Assembly (NCBI RefSeq): GCF_002300555.2
Contig: NZ_NTHN02000006.1
Location: 1 to 64,000, forward strand
Direction: 5' to 3'
From: Alloyangia mangrovi
GTDB lineage: Bacteria > Pseudomonadota > Alphaproteobacteria > Rhodobacterales > Rhodobacteraceae
DNA length: 64,000 nt
Part shown: positions 53,964 to 64,000 of the stretch, one piece after another
Layout of the letters: the number at the start of each line of letters is the position of its first letter
Position numbering within the stretch: the stretch's first letter is position 1
The notes under the pieces: generated by a model
Told to the model about the DNA's origin: nothing
The model's input: the letters and a program-made list of their open reading frames with translations, nothing else
Database searches by the model: none
Position numbers and translations under genes: made by a program

Positions 53964-56887
53964 GCCCTCCGGCAGCCCCCGCGTCTTTGGCCTCGCCCCC
54001 GGCGTCGACTTCCCCGCCGCGCTGGTCGCCGGTCTGCGCGACCGCATGGCAGGCCGCCCGCCCGAGGAGATGGCTGGCGTCGAGCTGATCCTCAACACCA
54101 GCCGCATGGCGCGGCGGGTGAAGGCGATCTTCGATCAAGGGCCCGCGACCCTGCTGCCGCGCATCCGCCTGCTCACCGACATGGCCGACCCCGCCGCGCT
54201 GCGCGACCTGCCCGCGCCGGTACCGCCGCTGCGCCGCAGGCTCGAACTCACGGGATTGGTGTCGAAACTGCTCGACGCGCAGCCCGATCTTGCCCCCCCG
54301 CGCCGCGCTCTTCGATCTCGCCGACAGCCTCGCCACGCTGATGGACGAGATGCAGGACGAGGGTGTCTCCCCGGACCAGATCGCCGCGCTCGACGTCAGC
54401 GACGAATCCGGCCACTGGCAGCGCGCGCTCAGCTTCCTGAACATCGTGCAGCGCTACTTCGAGCAGGGCGAAGAGGCGCCGGACACCATCGCCTTCCGCC
54501 GCTACGCGCTGGAAGAGAGACTGAAACGCTGGCAAGAGACCCCGCCTGAGCACCCGGTGATCCTTGCCGGCTCCACCGGCTCACGCGGGGGTACGCATCG
54601 GCTGATGTGCGCGGTCTCGCGACTGCCGCAAGGCGCGCTGGTGCTGCCCGGCTATGATTTCGACATGCCCGGGCCCGTGTGGGGTGGGCTCACCGATGCA
54701 CTCTCGGGCGAGGACCACCCGCAGTTCCGCTTTGCAAGGCTGCTGCACGAGCTTGCGCTCGATCCGGTGACACTGCCGCATTGGCACGACCAACCTGCGC
54801 CCAGCGCCACGCGCAACCGGCTGGTCTCGCTCGCCCTGCGCCCCGCGCCGGTCACCGACCAGTGGCGCTCGGAGGGGGTGCACCTGCCCGAGCTGACCGA
54901 GGCAACCGAAAAGCTCACGCTGGTCGAGGCCAACTCCAAGCGCGAGGAGGCCATGGCCATCGCGCTGCGACTGCGGCAGGCGGCGGAAGAGGGCACCACG
55001 GCGGCGCTGATCACCCCCGACCGGATGCTGACGCGGCAGGTGACGGCGGCGCTCGACCGCTGGGACATCGTGCCCGACGACAGCGCCGGCATCCCGCTGC
55101 AGCTGACCCCGCCGGGCCGGTTCCTGCGGCAGGTGGCGGCGCTCTTTCAGCGCGATCTGACCGCCGAGAGCCTGCTGTCGCTCCTGAAGCACCCGCTGAC
55201 CCACAGCGGATCGGAGCGCAACACCCACCTGCGCGCCACCCGCGAACTTGAACTGCACATCCGCAAGAAAAGCTGGCCCTTCCCGCAGCCCGAACTGATC
55301 GAGGCCTGGGGCGAAGCCGAGGGCTTCCCCGACTGGGCGCATTGGGTCGCCGAGACCTTCTGCCAGCCGCCGCTTCATGGCACGCAGGCGCTGAGCGACT
55401 GGCTGATGATTCACGTGGAACGCGCCGAGGCCATCGCTTCGGGCCCTGCAAAGGGCGACTCCGAGCTCTGGAAGGAAGGCGCGGGCCGCAAGGCGCGGCA
55501 GGTGGTCGCCGAACTCGAGGGCGAGGCCAGCCATGGCACCGATCTCGACGCCCGCGACTATGCCGATCTGTTTGGCGCGATCCTCGCCAAGGGCGAGCTT
55601 CGCGATCGCGACGCACCGCACCCGCATATCCTGATCTGGGGCACGCTCGAGGCCCGCGTCATGGGCGCCGAGCTGCTGATCCTCGGCGGGCTCAACGAGG
55701 GCAGCTGGCCGGAAATCCCCGGCGCAGACCCGTGGCTGAACCGCCGCATGCGGCACAAGGCCGGGCTCCTGCTGCCCGAGCGGCGCATCGGTCTTGCCGC
55801 GCATGACTTCCAGCAGGCGGTCGCCGCCGACGAGGTCTGGATCACCCGCGCGCTGAAATCCGACGATGCCGAGACGGTGCCCGCCCGCTGGGTGAACCGC
55901 CTGATGAACCTGATGAACGGCCTGCCCGCGAAACAGGGCCCCGACGCGCTGAAGGCCATGCAGGCGCGCGGGCGTCACTGGCTGGCGCTGGCGCGGCAGG
56001 TCGAGGCACCGATCAAGGCGCCCTCGGCCGCCCGCCCCTCGCCGGTGCCGCCGGTCGCGGCGCGGCCAAGGCAGCTCTCGGTCACCGAGATCAAGACGCT
56101 GATCCGCGACCCTTACGCCATCTACGCCAAGCGCGTCCTGCGGCTGCGCCCGCTCAACCCGCTGCAACGTGCGCCTGACGCCTTGCTGCGCGGCATCCTC
56201 ATCCACCAGGTGTTCGAGGAATTCGTGCGCGAAACCGTCTCTGATCCGGGGCTTCTGACCGCCGAGGCGCTGCGCGCCAAGGCCGCGACGGTGATCGGCG
56301 ACCCCGCGGTGCTGCCCTTCCCGGTGACCCGCCATGTCTGGCAGTCGCGCATCTCGCGTATCGCCGAGTGGTTCACCCGCACCGAGACCGCACGCCAGCA
56401 GATCGCCCGCCCGGCACATTTCGAGACCAGCGGCTCGAGCGACATCGCGTCCCTCGGCTTCACCCTCAAGGGCACCGCCGACCGGATCGACATCGACGAG
56501 AAGGGCAACGCCCATCTCTACGACTACAAGACCGGCCCCGCCCCAACCGCCAAGCAGCAGAAGAATTTCGACAAGCAGCTCTTGCTGGAAGCGGCGATGG
56601 TCGAGCGCGGCGCCTTCCCGAACCTGCACCCGCGCCACGCCGCGCGGGCCGTCTTCGTCTCTGTCTCGGCCAATCCCAACGAGGTCGAGGCGCCGCTCGA
56701 CGAGGTGCCCCCCGCCAAGGTCTGGAGCCAGTTCGAGACCCTGATGACCCGCTGGTTCGAGCCGGATCGCGGCTATACCGCCCGCGCCGCCATGCTCAGC
56801 GAGAACGATTTTTCCGACTACGACCACCTCTCGCGTTTCGGCGAATGGGACGTGATCGACGCCGCCGAACGGGAGATGCTGGAATGA
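53956..56887 (+). CDS. addB: AddB, double-strand break repair helicase-nuclease subunit; frameshift at a C7 run
   Basis: Corrected length about 976 aa. It starts FEPSGSPRVFGLAPGVDFPAALVAGLRDRM inside the murU end. Alphaproteobacterial AddB features: LILNTSRMARRVKAIFDQGPATLLPRIRLLTD, VILAGSTGSRGGTHRLM (degenerate Walker A), LILGGLNEGSWPE, and a C-terminal RecB-type nuclease with LSVTEIKTLIRDPYAIYAKRVL, GTADRIDIDEKGNAHLYDYKTG. The frame breaks at 54293-54299; six C give DLAPRAALFDLADSL. It ends with a 4-base overlap with addA. Confidence 0.93.
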
Positions 56888-59800
56888 GCCGCAACGAGGC
56901 CAGCGAAAAGCAGGTCGAGGCCGCCCGCCCCGATGCCTCCACATGGCTCGCCGCCAACGCGGGTTCAGGCAAGACCCGCGTGCTCACCGACCGCGTGGCC
57001 CGGCTGCTGCTCGACGAGGTACTGCCCGAGCACATCCTTTGCCTGACCTACACCAAGGCCGCCGCCACCGAGATGCAGAACCGGCTGTTCAAGCGGCTCG
57101 GGGCCTGGGCGATGCTCGACGACGACCAGCTCATCGGCGAGCTGCGCCAGCTCGGCCTCGACGGCGCGCTGCCGCCCGAGCGGCTGCGCCAGGCCCGCAC
57201 GCTCTTTGCCCGCGCCATCGAGACGCCCGGCGGCCTGCGCATCCAGACCATCCACTCCTTCTGCGCGAGCCTGCTGCGGCGTTTTCCGCTCGAGGCCGGG
57301 GTCTCGCCGCAGTTCACCGAGATGGAGGACCGCTCCGCAGAGATGCTGCGCGCCGAGGTGCTGGAACGCATGGCAGAGGGCCGTGATGCTTGGCTGGTCG
57401 AGGCCATGGCCCCCTTCCTCGGCGAACAGCCCGAAGCACTGCTGGCCGAGCTTTGCGGGCGCAAGGCGGCCTTCTTGCCGCCGCGCAGCCCCGAAGACAT
57501 CCGCGCGCTCTACGGGCTGCCCGGTGACATGGACGAGGATGCGGTTCTGGCCGAGGTCTTCCTTGGCAGCGAAAGCGACCTCATCTCCCGGGTGATCCCG
57601 GTGCTGAAGGCGGGCAAGAGCACCGACCAGGGCGCAGCGGCCAAGCTCGAGCGCTTCACCGGGCCGGACATGGCCGGCATGCTGGCGCTCGAAGACGCGC
57701 TGCTCACCCAGAAGGGCACGATCAGCAGCCGCGTGCCGACCAAGGACAGCAAGCAGGCGCTCGGTCCCGACGCGCCGCGGCTGGAACAGCTGGCGCAGCG
57801 GGTCGAAAGTGCCCGCGAAAGCCGCCTCGCGGTCGAGGCGGTGAAGCGCGAGATCACCCTGCACCGCTTCGCGCAGGTCTTCCTGCCCGCCTACGAGGCC
57901 GAGAAGATGCGCCGCGGCTGGCTCGATTTCGACGACCTCGTGGTGCGTGCCCGCGACCTCCTGGCCGACGACCGGGTCGCCGACTGGGTGCTCTACCGGC
58001 TCGACGGCGGCATCGACCACATCCTCGTCGACGAGGCGCAGGACACCAGCCCGGTGCAATGGCAGGTGATCGAACGGCTCGCGCGCGAGTTCACCTCGGG
58101 CGAGGGCGCGCGCGGCGACGTGCGGCGGACGATCTTCGTGGTGGGCGACAAGAAGCAGTCGATTTACTCCTTCCAGGGCGCCGACCCGCGCGAGTTCGAC
58201 CGCATGTGCGACGATTTCGCCGAACGGCTGCAGGGCACCGAGGCGCCGCTGTCACGGATGATGCTGGAATATTCCTTCCGCTCCGCCGGGCCGGTGCTGA
58301 AGCTGGTCGACGCCACCTTCGAGGGCCGCGAGGAGTCGGGCTTTTCCCCGGAACAGAGACACAAGGCGTTCAAATCCGAGATGCCGGGCCGGGTCGATCT
58401 CTGGCCCCATATCGAGCCCGCCAAGGAGGAAGAGGACGACGCCGAGTGGTACGAGCCGGTCGACCGGGTCGGCGCGCAGCATCACACGGTGCGGCTGGCC
58501 AACCGCATCGCGGGCTTCATTGCCGAGACCATCGGCAAGCCGCTGCCCGTCGAGATCGGCTTCTCGGGCCAGTACAAGGCCCGCCCCGCCCATGCCGGCG
58601 ACTTCCTGATCCTCGTGCGGCGGCGCGGCACGCTCTTCACCGAGATCATCCGCGCCATCAAGGCGCGCGGGTTGCCCATCGCAGGGGCCGACCGGCTGAA
58701 GGTCATGTCGGAACTGGCGGTGAAGGACATCGGCGCGCTGCTGGCCTTCCTCGCCACCCCGGAGGACGACCTCTCGCTCGCCACCGCGCTGCGCTCGCCG
58801 CTCTTCGGGCTGACCGAGAAGGCGCTGTTCGACCTCGCGCACGACCGCAAGCCCGGCAGCTATCTCTGGGTCGCCCTGCGCGAGCGGCGCGAGGAGTTTC
58901 CCGCCGTGCTGCGGGTGATGGACGACCTGCTCGGCAAGACCGACTTCCTGCGCCCCTACGACCTGATCGAGCGCATCCTGACCCGCCACCGCGGCCGCCA
59001 GAAGCTGCTCGGCCGGCTTGGCGAAGAGGCCGAGGACGGGATCAACGCGCTGCTGCAACAGGCGCTGGCCTACGAGCAGAGCACCGTGCCCTCTCTCACC
59101 GGCTTCCTCGAGTGGATGCAGTCCGACGATCTCGAGATCAAGCGCGCCCCAGACAGCGCCGGGGCGCGGATCCGGGTGATGACGGTGCATGGCTCGAAGG
59201 GGCTGGAAGCGCCGATCGTGATCCTGCCCGACTGCGCCCAGCCCACCAAGACCATCCGCGAGCGCCTCCTGCCCGCCGGGGAGGGCGAGACCGCAGGCAT
59301 GGTCTGGCAATCCAGCGCCGCGTCGCAGCCGCAGGTGCAGGCCGAGGCGCTGGAGCGTGCCAAGGCCGCCGCCGAGCGCGAGCGCGACCGGCTGCTCTAC
59401 GTCGCCCTGACCCGCGCCGAGAAATGGCTGGTGGTCGCCGCCGCCGGGAACCTCGGCAAGGACGGCAGCGCCTGGTTCGACCAGGTGCAAAAGGGCATGG
59501 AGCGCGCCGGGGCGGAGACGGTCGGCTACGATTTCGGAAGGTGGGGCTCGGGCGAGGGCCTGCGGCTCGGTCAGGCGGACTGGTCGCACCTGCCCTTCGA
59601 GCAGGTCACGGCGCAGGCCCCGGTTCTGCCCGAGCTGGAGCCGCACCTGCTGACCCCCGCGCCCCTGCCCGCGCCGCCTCCCGAGAGCCGCTCGCCCTCG
59701 GACCTCGGCGGTGCCAAGGCGCTCTCCGGGATAGAAGGGCTCGACGAGGAAGAAGCCAAGCTGCGCGGCACGGTGCTGCACCTGCTGCTCGAACATCTCG

Positions 59801-60258
59801 CCCCGCTCGATGCCGCCGCGCGGGCCGAGGCCGTGCCGCATGTGCTGACGCTCGCCGAGGAGCTGCCCGAGGAAACCGAGACCATCGTCGCCGAGGCGCT
59901 CGCGGTGCTCGGCGCGCCGACGCTGACCCCCGTCTTTGCCGTCGACGCCCTCGCCGAAGTGCCGATTTCCGCCGAGATAGAGCCTTTGGGCCGCATTCAC
60001 GGGGTCATTGACCGGCTGCTGGTCACCCCCGAAAAGGTCATCGCGCTCGACTTCAAGTCGAACCGCACCGTGCCCGGTTCCCCCGCCGATGTGCCCGAGG
60101 GCCTGCTGCGCCAGATGGGCGCCTATGCCGCCGCCTTGACGCAGGTTTTCCCGGGGCGCAGCATCGAAACCGGACTGGTCTGGACCGCCACGCAGGAACT
60201 GATGGTCCTGCCACACGATCTGGTGTCTGCGGCCCTTTCGAGAACTACACCAACTTGA
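56884..60258 (+). CDS. addA: AddA, double-strand break repair helicase-nuclease subunit
   Basis: 1124 aa UvrD/RecB-like helicase plus nuclease. Walker [60 protein letters not shown], Walker [66 protein letters not shown], and the C-terminal nuclease [23 protein letters not shown]. Processes DNA ends for RecA. The start overlaps addB (ATGA). Longest uninterrupted gene of the window. Confidence 0.97.
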   Translation: MSRNEASEKQVEAARPDASTWLAANAGSGKTRVLTDRVARLLLDEVLPEHILCLTYTKAAATEMQNRLFKRLGAWAMLDDDQLIGELRQLGLDGALPPERLRQARTLFARAIETPGGLRIQTIHSFCASLLRRFPLEAGVSPQFTEMEDRSAEMLRAEVLERMAEGRDAWLVEAMAPFLGEQPEALLAELCGRKAAFLPPRSPEDIRALYGLPGDMDEDAVLAEVFLGSESDLISRVIPVLKAGKSTDQGAAAKLERFTGPDMAGMLALEDALLTQKGTISSRVPTKDSKQALGPDAPRLEQLAQRVESARESRLAVEAVKREITLHRFAQVFLPAYEAEKMRRGWLDFDDLVVRARDLLADDRVADWVLYRLDGGIDHILVDEAQDTSPVQWQVIERLAREFTSGEGARGDVRRTIFVVGDKKQSIYSFQGADPREFDRMCDDFAERLQGTEAPLSRMMLEYSFRSAGPVLKLVDATFEGREESGFSPEQRHKAFKSEMPGRVDLWPHIEPAKEEEDDAEWYEPVDRVGAQHHTVRLANRIAGFIAETIGKPLPVEIGFSGQYKARPAHAGDFLILVRRRGTLFTEIIRAIKARGLPIAGADRLKVMSELAVKDIGALLAFLATPEDDLSLATALRSPLFGLTEKALFDLAHDRKPGSYLWVALRERREEFPAVLRVMDDLLGKTDFLRPYDLIERILTRHRGRQKLLGRLGEEAEDGINALLQQALAYEQSTVPSLTGFLEWMQSDDLEIKRAPDSAGARIRVMTVHGSKGLEAPIVILPDCAQPTKTIRERLLPAGEGETAGMVWQSSAASQPQVQAEALERAKAAAERERDRLLYVALTRAEKWLVVAAAGNLGKDGSAWFDQVQKGMERAGAETVGYDFGRWGSGEGLRLGQADWSHLPFEQVTAQAPVLPELEPHLLTPAPLPAPPPESRSPSDLGGAKALSGIEGLDEEEAKLRGTVLHLLLEHLAPLDAAARAEAVPHVLTLAEELPEETETIVAEALAVLGAPTLTPVFAVDALAEVPISAEIEPLGRIHGVIDRLLVTPEKVIALDFKSNRTVPGSPADVPEGLLRQMGAYAAALTQVFPGRSIETGLVWTATQELMVLPHDLVSAALSRTTPT

Positions 60259-60352
60259 CGACTCCCCGGGGGGTGCCTACCTTCGCCCCCCGAACACCGG
60301 GTGCGCCTCTGCCGCGCGCCCTGCTGCCAAACCCCTGCCAAGGAGACCTCCC

Positions 60353-60673
60353 ATGGCCACCGTCCCCGTCACCGACGCGACCTTCGACGAAGAAGTGAAG
60401 AACTCCGACATCCCCGTTGTGGTGGATTTCTGGGCCGAATGGTGCGGCCCCTGCAAGCAGATCGGCCCGGCACTCGAAGAGCTGGCCGCCGAGTATGAAG
60501 GCAAGATCAAGATCGCCAAGGTCGATGTCGACCAGAACCCGAACACCGCCGCCATGATGGGCGTGCGCGGCATCCCCGCGCTGTTCATCTTCAAGGACGG
60601 CCAGGTGATCTCGAACCGCGCCGGCGCCGCCCCCAAGGCCTCGCTGGCAAGCTGGATCAACGAGTCGATCTGA
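60353..60673 (+). CDS. trxA: Thioredoxin 1
   Basis: 106 aa, complete thioredoxin with the active site [38 protein letters not shown] (conserved cis-Pro) and C-terminal [12 protein letters not shown] at 60353 has AAGGAG 8 bases upstream. About 95 bases after addA; may have its own promoter. A strong terminator follows. Confidence 0.98.
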   Translation: MATVPVTDATFDEEVKNSDIPVVVDFWAEWCGPCKQIGPALEELAAEYEGKIKIAKVDVDQNPNTAAMMGVRGIPALFIFKDGQVISNRAGAAPKASLASWINESI

Positions 60674-60697
60674 GCCTTCGGCACTTGCGAATTCGCG

Positions 60698-60729
60698 AAA
60701 TGCGCCTCCCGAGCGGAGGCGCATTTTTC
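60698..60729. terminator. Bidirectional terminator between trxA and the phosphotransferase gene
   Basis: A 12-bp stem (60698-60709 with 60715-60726), 5-base loop, followed by T's on the plus strand and TTT on the minus strand. Confidence 0.92.
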
Positions 60730-60746
60730 TTTGTGCCGCACCAAGC

Positions 60747-61719
60747 TCAGAGGCCGGGAAACACCCGCCCCGCCAGCGCCTGCACCCCGGCCCAGCGCCG
60801 CGCCTGTGCAGGGCCGCGGTCCTCGGCCTTCGCCGGCAGCCCCCACCATTCTGCCAACACCCGGTTGCGCAACAGGAGTTGGACCGAAGGGTCCTCCGCC
60901 GGGACAAGCCCGTAGCCCTCGAAGAAGGCACCTTGCACCTCGGGCGGCAGCACCTCGCCCTCGGGGATGGCTGCTTTCGGTGCATGCAGAATGGCGTAAT
61001 CCCCCAGGAGCCGGGCGATGTCGTGCCCCACGGGCACCACGCGCCCCCCCGGCGAAATCGAGGCCCCAGCAGCGCCTTTCATCCATCACGACGTTGCGCA
61101 GGTGCAGATCGCCATGGGTCTGCGCGGTGATCGTCTCGCGCCCTTCGTACAGGGCCTGATCCGCGCAGAACGCCCCGGCGCAGGCGAGGAAGCGCTGCGG
61201 GTCCGCCACCCGCCGCTCGCCCGAAACAACCTCCGCGATCACCCCGCGCAGGAACCGCAGCGTGTGCCTCGGCTGGAACACCCGCCGCTCGCCGGAGAGC
61301 GCCCGATGGAAGCCGTCCATCCACGCCCCCGCCCGCGAAAGCAGCGCCCCCTGCGCGGCCAGCGGCGCGCCCTCCAGCAGCCCCGACAGCGGCCGGGCCT
61401 CGAGATACGCCATGACGCAGGCCCTCCGCGCGACATCAAACGCCAGTACCTCCGGCACGCCCCGCGCATAGACCTCCTGCACCGCCAGATGCGCGGCCAT
61501 GGCGGCCGCGAACTTCTCCGGGTCCTCCGGCCGCGCCTCGTGCTTCATGACCAGTCGCGCGCCACCGGGCCCCTCCATCCTCAGCAGGATCCGCGCCACC
61601 CGCCCATCCTCGCGCCGGGCCAGCGGGGCGGCGCGCCAAGACGCGGGGTCAAGCCCCAGCTCCCGGGCAAGAACCGGCCAATGCGCCAGCGCCGCCGCCG
61701 CCAAATCCCCCGCGATCAT
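60747..61719 (-). CDS. Aminoglycoside-phosphotransferase-like kinase; frameshift at a C7 run
   Basis: Corrected length about 323 aa. APH/choline-kinase fold: [23 protein letters not shown] (ATP-binding Lys), [16 protein letters not shown], the catalytic loop [28 protein letters not shown] and, after the frame break, [20 protein letters not shown]. The break is at 61044-61050; six G on the coding strand restore the frame exactly at the metal-binding DFAGG. ATG at 61719 has AGGAA 6 bases upstream; an ATG 2 codons earlier is too close. Substrate unknown; divergent from hslV. Confidence 0.83.
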
Positions 61720-61765
61720 TCCCATTTCCTGCCCCCTGCGCTATCTGCCCCAGCAAGGGCGGCGC

Positions 61766-61794
61766 CTTGCGGGGGGACATCTGAGCCCCCATAT
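61766..61794 (+). promoter_or_regulatory. RpoH (sigma-32)-like promoter of hslVU
   Basis: CTTGCGG (61766-61772) and CCCCATAT (61787-61794) are separated by 14 bases, close to the heat-shock consensus CTTGAAA-N13-15-CCCCATNT. Transcription would start about 20 bases before the hslV ATG. Confidence 0.6.
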
Positions 61795-61819
61795 GGCGCC
61801 CAGCAAGAAAGGAAAGACA

Positions 61820-62377
61820 ATGTCCGATCAGGAATTTCCGGGCTGGCACGGCACCACGATCATCGGCGTCCGCAAGGGCGGCCGGGTGGTCGTCGCGGGT
61901 GACGGGCAGGTGAGCCTCGGCCAGACCGTCATCAAGGGCACCGCGCGCAAGGTGCGTCGGCTGGCGCCCGGCGGTCACGAGGTGGTCTGCGGCTTCGCCG
62001 GCTCCACCGCCGATGCCTTCACCCTGCTCGAGCGGCTGGAGGGCAAGCTCGAGAAATCCCCCGGCCAGTTGCAGCGCGCCTGCGTCGATCTCGCCAAGGA
62101 CTGGCGCACCGACAAGTACCTGCAGAAACTCGAGGCGATGCTGATCGTCACCGACGGCCGCGAGCTCTATGTCATCACCGGCGCCGGTGACGTGCTCGAG
62201 CCCGAGCATGACATCGCCGCCATCGGCTCCGGCGGCAACTTCGCCCTCGCCGCCGCGCGCGGGCTCTACGACTACGAGGAAGACGCCGAGAAGATCGCCC
62301 GCCGGGCCATGGCAATCGCCTCCGACATCTGCGTCTACACCAACGGCAAGCTGACCGTTGAGACCATTTCGGCTTGA
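61820..62377 (+). CDS. hslV: HslV peptidase subunit of the HslUV protease
   Basis: 185 aa proteasome-like N-terminal threonine peptidase. [47 protein letters not shown] places the catalytic Thr after [29 protein letters not shown] and [15 protein letters not shown] follow. ATG at 61820 has AAGGAAAG upstream; an in-frame ATG 9 codons earlier is less likely. Followed after 22 bases by hslU; heat-shock-like promoter upstream. Confidence 0.96.
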   Translation: MSDQEFPGWHGTTIIGVRKGGRVVVAGDGQVSLGQTVIKGTARKVRRLAPGGHEVVCGFAGSTADAFTLLERLEGKLEKSPGQLQRACVDLAKDWRTDKYLQKLEAMLIVTDGRELYVITGAGDVLEPEHDIAAIGSGGNFALAAARGLYDYEEDAEKIARRAMAIASDICVYTNGKLTVETISA

Positions 62378-62399
62378 AACAGAGCCTGAAAGGACGACC

Positions 62400-63707
62400 A
62401 TGACTGACCTGACACCCCGGGAGATCGTCTCGGAACTCGACCGCTTCATCATCGGCCAGCAGGACGCCAAGCGCGCCGTGGCCGTGGCTCTGCGCAACCG
62501 CTGGCGCCGCAAGCAGCTGAGCGCCGACCTGCGCGACGAGGTCTACCCCAAGAACATCCTGATGATCGGCCCGACCGGCGTCGGCAAGACCGAGATCTCG
62601 CGCCGCCTTGCCAAGCTCGCTCGCGCGCCCTTCATCAAGGTCGAGGCGACCAAGTTCACCGAAGTGGGCTACGTCGGCCGCGACGTCGAGCAGATCATCC
62701 GTGACCTCGTCGATGCCTCGATCGTGCAGACCCGCGAGTGGATGCGCGAGGACGTGAAGGCCGCCGCCCACAAGAACGCCGAGGAGCGTGTGGTCTCTGC
62801 GATCGCCGGCGAGGACGCGCGCGAAGGCACCCGCGAGATGTTCCGCAAGAAGCTCAAGAGCGGCGAGCTCGACGACACGGTGATCGAGCTCGACGTGGCC
62901 GAGACCGCCTCGCCCTTCCCGATGATGGAGATCCCCGGCCAGCCCGGCCAGAACATGGGGATGATGAACCTCGGCGACATCTTCGGCAAAGCCTTCGGCG
63001 GGCGCACCACGCGCAAGAAGATGACCGTGGCCGAAAGCTACGAGGTGCTGATCTCGGAAGAAGCCGACAAGCTGCTCGACGACGAGCAGGTCAAGCTCGC
63101 CGCCATCGAGGCGGTGGAGCAGAACGGCATCGTCTTCCTCGACGAGATCGACAAGGTCGCGGCGCGGCAGGAAGCCCGCGGCGGTGACGTGTCGCGTGAG
63201 GGCGTGCAGCGCGATCTGCTGCCGCTGATCGAGGGCACCACCGTCAGCACGAAGCATGGCGCGGTGAAGACCGACCACATCCTCTTCATCGCCTCGGGCG
63301 CCTTCCACATCGCCAAGCCCTCGGACCTGCTGCCGGAGCTGCAAGGGCGCCTGCCGATCCGGGTGAACCTGCGGGCGCTGACCGAAGAGGATTTCGTCCG
63401 CATCCTGACCGAGACCGACAACGCCCTCACCCGCCAGTACACGGCGCTGATGGCGACCGAGGAGGTCACCGTCAGCTTCACCGAGGAAGGCATCCACGCG
63501 CTGGCGAAGATTGCCGCCGAGGTCAACGAGAGCGTCGAGAACATCGGCGCGCGGCGGCTCTACACGGTGATGGAGCGGGTTTTCGAAGAGCTGAGCTTCA
63601 CGGCACCCGACCAGCCGGGCACCTCGATCACCGTCGACGAGGGTTTCGTCGAGAAGCACCTCGGCGAGCTCACCCGCTCGACGGACCTCAGCCGCTACGT
63701 GCTCTGA
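62400..63707 (+). CDS. hslU: HslU ATPase subunit of the HslUV protease
   Basis: 435 aa AAA+ unfoldase: [34 protein letters not shown], Walker [22 protein letters not shown], the pore motif [12 protein letters not shown], Walker [44 protein letters not shown], and the C-terminal tail SRYVL that docks into HslV. A middle intermediate (I) domain occupies about residues 100-230. Second gene of hslVU. Confidence 0.97.
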   Translation: MTDLTPREIVSELDRFIIGQQDAKRAVAVALRNRWRRKQLSADLRDEVYPKNILMIGPTGVGKTEISRRLAKLARAPFIKVEATKFTEVGYVGRDVEQIIRDLVDASIVQTREWMREDVKAAAHKNAEERVVSAIAGEDAREGTREMFRKKLKSGELDDTVIELDVAETASPFPMMEIPGQPGQNMGMMNLGDIFGKAFGGRTTRKKMTVAESYEVLISEEADKLLDDEQVKLAAIEAVEQNGIVFLDEIDKVAARQEARGGDVSREGVQRDLLPLIEGTTVSTKHGAVKTDHILFIASGAFHIAKPSDLLPELQGRLPIRVNLRALTEEDFVRILTETDNALTRQYTALMATEEVTVSFTEEGIHALAKIAAEVNESVENIGARRLYTVMERVFEELSFTAPDQPGTSITVDEGFVEKHLGELTRSTDLSRYVL

Positions 63708-63716
63708 CACGCCGGA

Positions 63717-63853
63717 TGCGGGGGGTCCGGTCCCCCGCACCGAACATCCCTGCGGGGGGCCAGCCCCCCGCACCCCCCGGCGTATTTTCAAAGAGAAGAA
63801 GGGCGGCGCACCCGCGGCTTCTTCTCTTTCCAAATACGCCCGCCGGAGGCCTC
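63717..63853. repeat. Hairpin cluster and intergenic repeat, copy 3
   Basis: Three inverted repeats follow hslU: an 8-bp stem (63717-63724 with 63732-63739), a 10-bp stem (63751-63760 with 63763-63772) and a 23-base near-perfect inverted repeat (63779-63801 with 63818-63840, 21 of 23 paired). The right arm and its flank (CAAATACGCCCGCCGGAGG) resemble the elements at 32 and 47 kb. Probably a terminator region built from repeat elements; no gene in the 212-base gap. Confidence 0.6.
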
Positions 63854-63919
63854 CGGCCTCTACCGCCCCGCGCCTTCCCCGGATATGTTCGCGCCAACAT
63901 TCCAAGGAGGACGCCCCCG

Positions 63920-64000
63920 ATGAAACGCTCCCACGTCAACGAGATCCTGCGCGCCAGTGACGCGTTCATCCGCAGCCACGGCTACACCCTGCCGCCTTTC
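63920..64000 (+). CDS. D-lyxose isomerase-like sugar isomerase, N-terminus only
   Basis: 27 codons before the window ends: KRSHVNEILRASDAFIRSHGYTLPPF. This resembles the N-terminus of D-lyxose/D-mannose ketol-isomerases (cupin type). AAGGAGG lies 10 bases upstream of the ATG. Only a tentative call, because the catalytic part is outside the window. Confidence 0.55.
   Translation, partial: MKRSHVNEILRASDAFIRSHGYTLPPF

Noticed and set aside
60277-60740. A C-terminal extension of the phosphotransferase running antisense to trxA
   Set aside because: It is read in the wrong frame after the C7 run. The corrected frame stops at 60747 before the terminator.

Overview
The window is high-GC DNA of an alphaproteobacterium, most likely order Rhodobacterales (Roseobacter group). 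The evidence is gene content and order: a regB / senC / regA redox locus; a hemD - mitofilin-like - hemY block divergent from tsaD - gpsA - YciI - EVE; a tsaE - amgK - murU - addB - addA - trxA string; hslVU; and kdsD-kdsB-kdsA. I cannot fix the genus from sequence alone.

Left third (1-22 kb): a surface-polysaccharide and natural-product region. A BY-type tyrosine kinase and a Wzz/GumC-type chain-length protein face each other at the left edge. Next is a tight minus-strand operon (15.2 kb down to 2.4 kb): a PKS (KS-AT-KR-DH-ACP-TE), a GT2 glycosyltransferase, an NRPS module (formyltransferase - remnant condensation - adenylation with an embedded luciferase-like monooxygenase - PCP) and its own Sfp-type phosphopantetheinyl transferase. 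This operon is the best candidate for an undescribed system. It is flanked by a flippase, two more glycosyltransferases and a large secreted SGNH / glycosidase-like / RTX protein.

Middle (22-45 kb): leuA with a leucine-rich leader peptide and competing RNA stems, an unrecognised protein, rfbD-like reductase, a D-2-hydroxyacid dehydrogenase, KDO synthesis (kdsDBA), lrgAB, tRNA-Thr(CGT), the hemD-mitofilin-hemY operon, tsaD-gpsA, small conserved genes, a universal stress protein with an AGCS symporter, a phytase-like secreted protein, and ahcY with a pseudoknot-like 5' leader.

Right third (45-64 kb): FkbM methyltransferase, an HD hydrolase and a GNAT enzyme; regA, senC and divergent regB; a PAS protein; the tsaE-amgK-murU-addBA-trxA string; a phosphotransferase; hslVU behind an RpoH-like promoter; and the start of a D-lyxose-isomerase-like gene.

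Quality warning: eight genes have broken reading frames. Every homopolymer of 7 or more bases inside a gene, apart from one at the window edge, coincides with a +1 frameshift (seven cases), and four more indels lie outside homopolymers. I read these as sequencing or assembly errors, and annotate the genes as single, probably intact units.
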